Assembly (NCBI RefSeq): GCF_018069875.1
Contig: NZ_JAGQDF010000003.1
Coordinates: 310,001-374,000, forward strand
Length of the DNA stretch: 64,000 bases
Reading direction: 5' to 3'
Source: Ideonella alba
GTDB lineage: Bacteria > Pseudomonadota > Gammaproteobacteria > Burkholderiales > Burkholderiaceae_C
This document shows positions 60,892 to 64,000 of the stretch, one piece after another. Each line of letters opens with the position of its first letter. Position 1 is the first letter of the stretch. Below the pieces are notes generated by a model. It saw nothing but the letters and a program-made list of their open reading frames with translations, ran no database searches and was not told where the DNA came from. The position numbers and the translations under genes are program-made.

Positions 60892-62781
60892 TCAGGCCCA
60901 GGGCAGCCGCAAGGAGAAGGTGGCGCCCTCGCCCGGCGCGCTGTGCGCACTCAGCGTGCCGCCCATCGCCTGCGCCAGCTGCTGTGACAGCGACAGGCCC
61001 AGGCCCGTGCCCTCGATGCCGCGGCGCGCGGCGTCCAGGCGCTCGAAGGGGCTGAAGAGGCGGGCGATCTGTTCGGGGGTCAGGCCCTGGCCCTCGTCGC
61101 GCACCTCGAAGACGATGGCCGGGCCGTCGGCGCGCAGCGTCACGTGCACCGCACCGCCCGGGCGGTTGTACTTGACCGCATTGCTCAGCAGGTTGACCAG
61201 CACCTGCAGCAGGCGGCGGCGGTCGGCGCGCACCGGCGGCAGCGCCGGCGGGATGTCGCGCACCAGGGAGCAGGGCGGCCGGCCAGTCAGCGGGGCGGCC
61301 TGCACCATGGACCAGGCCTCCTCCAGCAGGGGCTCGGCCGACAGGTCGCTCAGGCTCAGCTGCAGCTGGCCGCTCTGGGCGGCCGACAGATCCAGCACCT
61401 CGTCCACCAGGTCCAGCAGGTGGCGGCCGGCCTGCAGGATGTGGCCGGTCCATTCGGTGGCGGTGCTGCCGGGCGGCAGGTCGCGCTGCAGCAGCTGGGC
61501 GAAACCCAGCACCGCGTTGAGCGGCGTGCGCAGCTCGTGGCTGACGCGCGAGAGCAGCTGGGTCTTGGCCTGATTGGCGGCCTCGGCGCGGTCGCGTTCC
61601 ATGCGCAGCGCGTCGGCCTGGCGGCGTGCGGTGATGTCGGTGTGGGTGCCGATCATGCGGGCCGGGCGGCCCTCGGCGTCGCGCTCGATCACCAGGCCGC
61701 GCGACAGCACCCATTTCCACTGGCCGTCGCGGCAGCGCACCCGGTGCTCGTTGACGTAGGTGGGCGCGCGGCCGCTGAAATGGGCCTCGCGGTCGCGCAG
61801 CATCGCCGGCACGTCGTCGGGGTGGGTCAGGCTGTCGAGCACCCGCGGGTTGTGCGCCAGGTCGGCTTCGGTGTAGCCGTACATCGCCAGGAACTGCTCG
61901 GAGTAGGTCTCCTCGCCGGTCTGAAGGTTCCAGTCCCAGACGCCGTCGCCGGTGCTGTTGAGCGCCAGCTTCCAGCGCTCGTTGCTCTCCAGCAGCCGCG
62001 CCTCGGCACGCTTGCGGGCGGTGACGTCGATCACCACGCCGGCGTACTCGCTGCGCTGCGGCGTCAGATGGACCGGCGTGGAGCGCACGTGCAGCCACTT
62101 CTCTGAGCCGTCGGCCAGCAGCACGCGATGTTCGATCGACAGCGTGCGGCCGCTGGCCCGCGCGGCCTCGCTGGCGGCGGCCACGCGGGCGGCATCGGCC
62201 GGGTGCCACAGGCGGCGGATCGCGTTGCCGTCGGCCATCACCTGCTCGGGCGTCAGGCCCAGCAGCTCGCGCACACCGCGGCTGACGTAGGAAAAGATCC
62301 GCGTGCCGTCGGGCTGCATCACGGTGCGGAAGACCATGCCCGAGACCTGGTCGGCGATGCGGTCCACCTGGTCGCGGCTGTGTTCGAGGTCGCTGATGTC
62401 CTCGACCGTACCTTCGTAGCAGCGCACGCGGCCCTCGGCGTCGCGCAGTGCATGGGCGTGTTCGCGCACCCAGATGCGTTCGCGCGTGCGGTGGCGGTGG
62501 ATTTCGGAAACGAAGCCCTGCACCTGGCCGTCGCGCGCCAGCAGCCGCATGAACTCACGTCGCCGTCCGGGCTGCACGTACCACTCGCTGCCGATGTCGC
62601 GCACTGCGTGCAGCAGTTCGGCCTCGGTGCTGTAGCCATTGATGCGTACCAGCGCCGGATTGGCGCGCAGCATCGTGCCATCGGGGTGCGAGCGGTAGGC
62701 TCCGATGGGCAGGAAATCGAAGAAGCTGGAGAAGTCGTCGTGCACGACGGGCCTGACGCGCGGTGGCGTGACCCCTGCCAC
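60892..62781 (-). CDS. Soluble sensor histidine kinase with three PAS domains
   Basis: 629 residues, no membrane span. PAS1 (about 20-130, FDFLPIGAYRSHPDGTMLRA), PAS2 (about 140-260, ending YAGVVIDVTARKRAEARLLE), PAS3 with PAC (about 265-390, LALNSTGDGVWDWNLQTGEE, ending MIGTHTDITARRQADALRME), then HisKA with SHELRTPLNAVLGFAQLL and a HATPase with NLLSNAVKYNRPGG, DEGQGLTPEQIARLFSPFER and GTGLGLSLSQQLAQAMGG. No response regulator lies beside it, so it is an orphan kinase. Cofactor of the PAS domains cannot be told. Confidence 0.93.
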   Translation of the reverse strand: MAGVTPPRVRPVVHDDFSSFFDFLPIGAYRSHPDGTMLRANPALVRINGYSTEAELLHAVRDIGSEWYVQPGRRREFMRLLARDGQVQGFVSEIHRHRTRERIWVREHAHALRDAEGRVRCYEGTVEDISDLEHSRDQVDRIADQVSGMVFRTVMQPDGTRIFSYVSRGVRELLGLTPEQVMADGNAIRRLWHPADAARVAAASEAARASGRTLSIEHRVLLADGSEKWLHVRSTPVHLTPQRSEYAGVVIDVTARKRAEARLLESNERWKLALNSTGDGVWDWNLQTGEETYSEQFLAMYGYTEADLAHNPRVLDSLTHPDDVPAMLRDREAHFSGRAPTYVNEHRVRCRDGQWKWVLSRGLVIERDAEGRPARMIGTHTDITARRQADALRMERDRAEAANQAKTQLLSRVSHELRTPLNAVLGFAQLLQRDLPPGSTATEWTGHILQAGRHLLDLVDEVLDLSAAQSGQLQLSLSDLSAEPLLEEAWSMVQAAPLTGRPPCSLVRDIPPALPPVRADRRRLLQVLVNLLSNAVKYNRPGGAVHVTLRADGPAIVFEVRDEGQGLTPEQIARLFSPFERLDAARRGIEGTGLGLSLSQQLAQAMGGTLSAHSAPGEGATFSLRLPWA

Positions 62782-62804
62782 GCTCAGCCAGCGAGCTTAG
62801 CGCA

Positions 62805-63953
62805 TCAGCGCGGCCGCAGCAGCAGTGCGGCTGCTCCTGCCACCACGCCCCAGAAGGCCGAGCCGATGCCCAGCAGGCTCACGCCCGAGAGCGTGACCAG
62901 GAAGGTCAGCAACGCGGCATCGCGGCGCGACTCGTCCTTAAGCGCGCCGTGCAGGCCACCGGCGATCGTGCCCAGCAGCGCCAGGCCGGCCAGCGTCACC
63001 ACCAGGCTGCGCGGCAGCGCGCTGAACAAGGCCACCACCGCACCGCCGGCCAGGCCGGTGGCCAGGTAGAACACGCCGGCCGAGGCGGAGGCCCAGTAGC
63101 GGCGGCGCGGGTCGTCGTGCGCCTCGGGGCTCATGCACAGCGCCGCGGTGATCGCGGCCAGGTTGATCGCGTAGCCGCCCAGGGGCGCCAGCAGCAGGCT
63201 GACCAGGCCGGTGGTGCCCACCACCGGCGAGACCGGGGTGTCGTAGCCGGCAGCGCGCTGCGCGGCCACGCCCGGCAGGTTCTGCGAGGCCATGGTGACG
63301 ATGAACAGCGGCAGGCCCAGGCTGATGATCGCTGCCGGCGCGAACACGGGCGTGGTCCAGACCGGTTGGGTCCAGGCCAGTGTCACGCCGCCCAGGGCCA
63401 GCCGACCGCCCACGGCAGCCACCGCCAGCCCGCACAGCAGCACGCCCGGCACCGCGTAGCGCGGCCACCAGCGCCGCCCGGCCAGGAAGGCCGCCAGCAT
63501 CGCCAGCACCAGCGGCGGGTCCACCGCAGTGGCCAGCGCCGCATCCAGTGCAAAGCGCACCAGGATGCCGGCCAGCAGCGCCTGGGCGATCGCCGCGGGG
63601 ATGCGCTCCATCAGCCGCTCGAACAGGCCGCTGTAGCCCGCCAGCGCGATCAGCAACGCGCAGACGATGAAGGCGCCGGTGGCCTCGGGCAGGGCCAGGC
63701 CGTGGCTGGCGGCGATCAGCGCGGCGCCGGGCGTGGACCAGGCCGTCAGCACCGGGCGCCGGTACCACAGCGACAGGCCGGTGCTGGTGACCGCCATGCC
63801 CAGACCCAGGGCCCACAGCCACGAGGCCGTCTGGTTGGGCGTGGCGCCCAGCGCCTGCGCGGCGGCGAAGACGATGGCCACCGAACTGGTGTAGCCCACC
63901 AGCACGGCGATGAAGCCGGCGACGATGGCCGGCAGGGACAGGTCCTTCAGCAC
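62805..63953 (-). CDS. BenE-family benzoate/H+ symporter-like transporter
   Basis: 382 residues from a GTG start (TGAGG ten bases upstream), 11-12 hydrophobic segments. Family features: SLPAIVAGFIAVLVGYTSSV, ALGATPNQTASWLWALGLGM, LTAWSTPGAALIAAS, GLPLFIVTMASQNLPGVA and APLGGYAINLAAITAALCMS. BenE imports benzoate in Acinetobacter, but many homologues sit outside aromatic-degradation clusters, and no ben or cat gene is in view, so the substrate here is open. Confidence 0.88.
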   Translation of the reverse strand: MLKDLSLPAIVAGFIAVLVGYTSSVAIVFAAAQALGATPNQTASWLWALGLGMAVTSTGLSLWYRRPVLTAWSTPGAALIAASHGLALPEATGAFIVCALLIALAGYSGLFERLMERIPAAIAQALLAGILVRFALDAALATAVDPPLVLAMLAAFLAGRRWWPRYAVPGVLLCGLAVAAVGGRLALGGVTLAWTQPVWTTPVFAPAAIISLGLPLFIVTMASQNLPGVAAQRAAGYDTPVSPVVGTTGLVSLLLAPLGGYAINLAAITAALCMSPEAHDDPRRRYWASASAGVFYLATGLAGGAVVALFSALPRSLVVTLAGLALLGTIAGGLHGALKDESRRDAALLTFLVTLSGVSLLGIGSAFWGVVAGAAALLLRPR

Positions 63954-63965
63954 CGAGGAAGGCCC

Positions 63966-64000
63966 TCAAATCTCCACTTTCGCACCGAGCTCCACGATGC
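63966..64000 (-). CDS. C-terminal end of an upstream gene (partial)
   Basis: The minus strand entering at the window end reads IVELGAKVEI and then TGA at 63966-63968, 12 bases before the GTG of the BenE-like gene. The spacing suggests an upstream gene in the same operon, but ten codons do not allow identification. Confidence 0.3.
   Translation of the reverse strand, partial: IVELGAKVEI

Overview
The window is chromosomal DNA of a high-GC Gram-negative bacterium. Queuosine (queA), recG, an OxyR with the E. coli cysteine numbering, an ArgO/ArgP pair, DedA, an M4 protease, TyrB-type aminotransferase and a QseBC-type two-component system, together with very strong G/C bias at third codon positions, point to a betaproteobacterium of the order Burkholderiales, probably near the Leptothrix/Rubrivivax/Ideonella group. 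That placement is inference from gene content only. I saw no rRNA, tRNA, CRISPR array, prophage or insertion sequence. Genes are densely packed with many 1-4 base stop/start overlaps and several convergent tail-to-tail overlaps.

Layout. 1-7.7 kb: start of a LysR regulator, a thioesterase, a YgjP-type metallopeptidase coupled to two tandem M61 aminopeptidases, an exported protein, a small cytochrome c and queA. 7.7-13 kb: a recG-oxyR neighbourhood split by a secreted M4 metalloprotease. 13-19 kb: an SDR dehydrogenase, PaiB-like protein and ArgO exporter divergent from ArgP, then a PNPOx/NTF2/AhpD cluster divergent from a LysR regulator. 19-31 kb: a DUF1566 exported protein, a decayed metallo-beta-lactamase-fold gene, and a type I secretion locus (HlyD adaptor, ABC exporter and a roughly 2,320-residue RTX protein with a predicted seven-bladed N-terminal propeller). 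31-41 kb: trpS with a C-terminal DUF1508-like extension, a DUF2087 protein, a catalytic/non-catalytic M16 protease pair, small unknown and membrane proteins, alr, DedA and an EamA transporter.

41-47 kb is the most interesting part: glutathione peroxidase, EgtD (hercynine synthesis), a CcdA/periplasmic thioredoxin pair, EgtB and, 23 bases after it, SelD. EgtB beside SelD recalls the published selenoneine (senABC) logic, but the selenosugar synthase SenB is not in the window, so this is either ergothioneine plus an unrelated selD or a split/variant selenoneine locus.

47-64 kb: a Crp/Fnr regulator divergent from a DUF2332-thioredoxin pair around a perfect 20-bp palindrome; a VOC/WYL pair; PspC; an aromatic aminotransferase; an SHP-DHC-cytochrome b561 operon running into a two-component system, whose first ribosome-binding site and start codon lie inside a predicted 14-bp hairpin; a LysR regulator with two tiny ORFs; an amidase; a TPR protein; an orphan three-PAS histidine kinase; and a BenE-type transporter. 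Shared themes are redox and thiol homeostasis (OxyR, AhpD-like protein, Gpx, Egt, CcdA/Trx, c-type cytochromes) and protein export.
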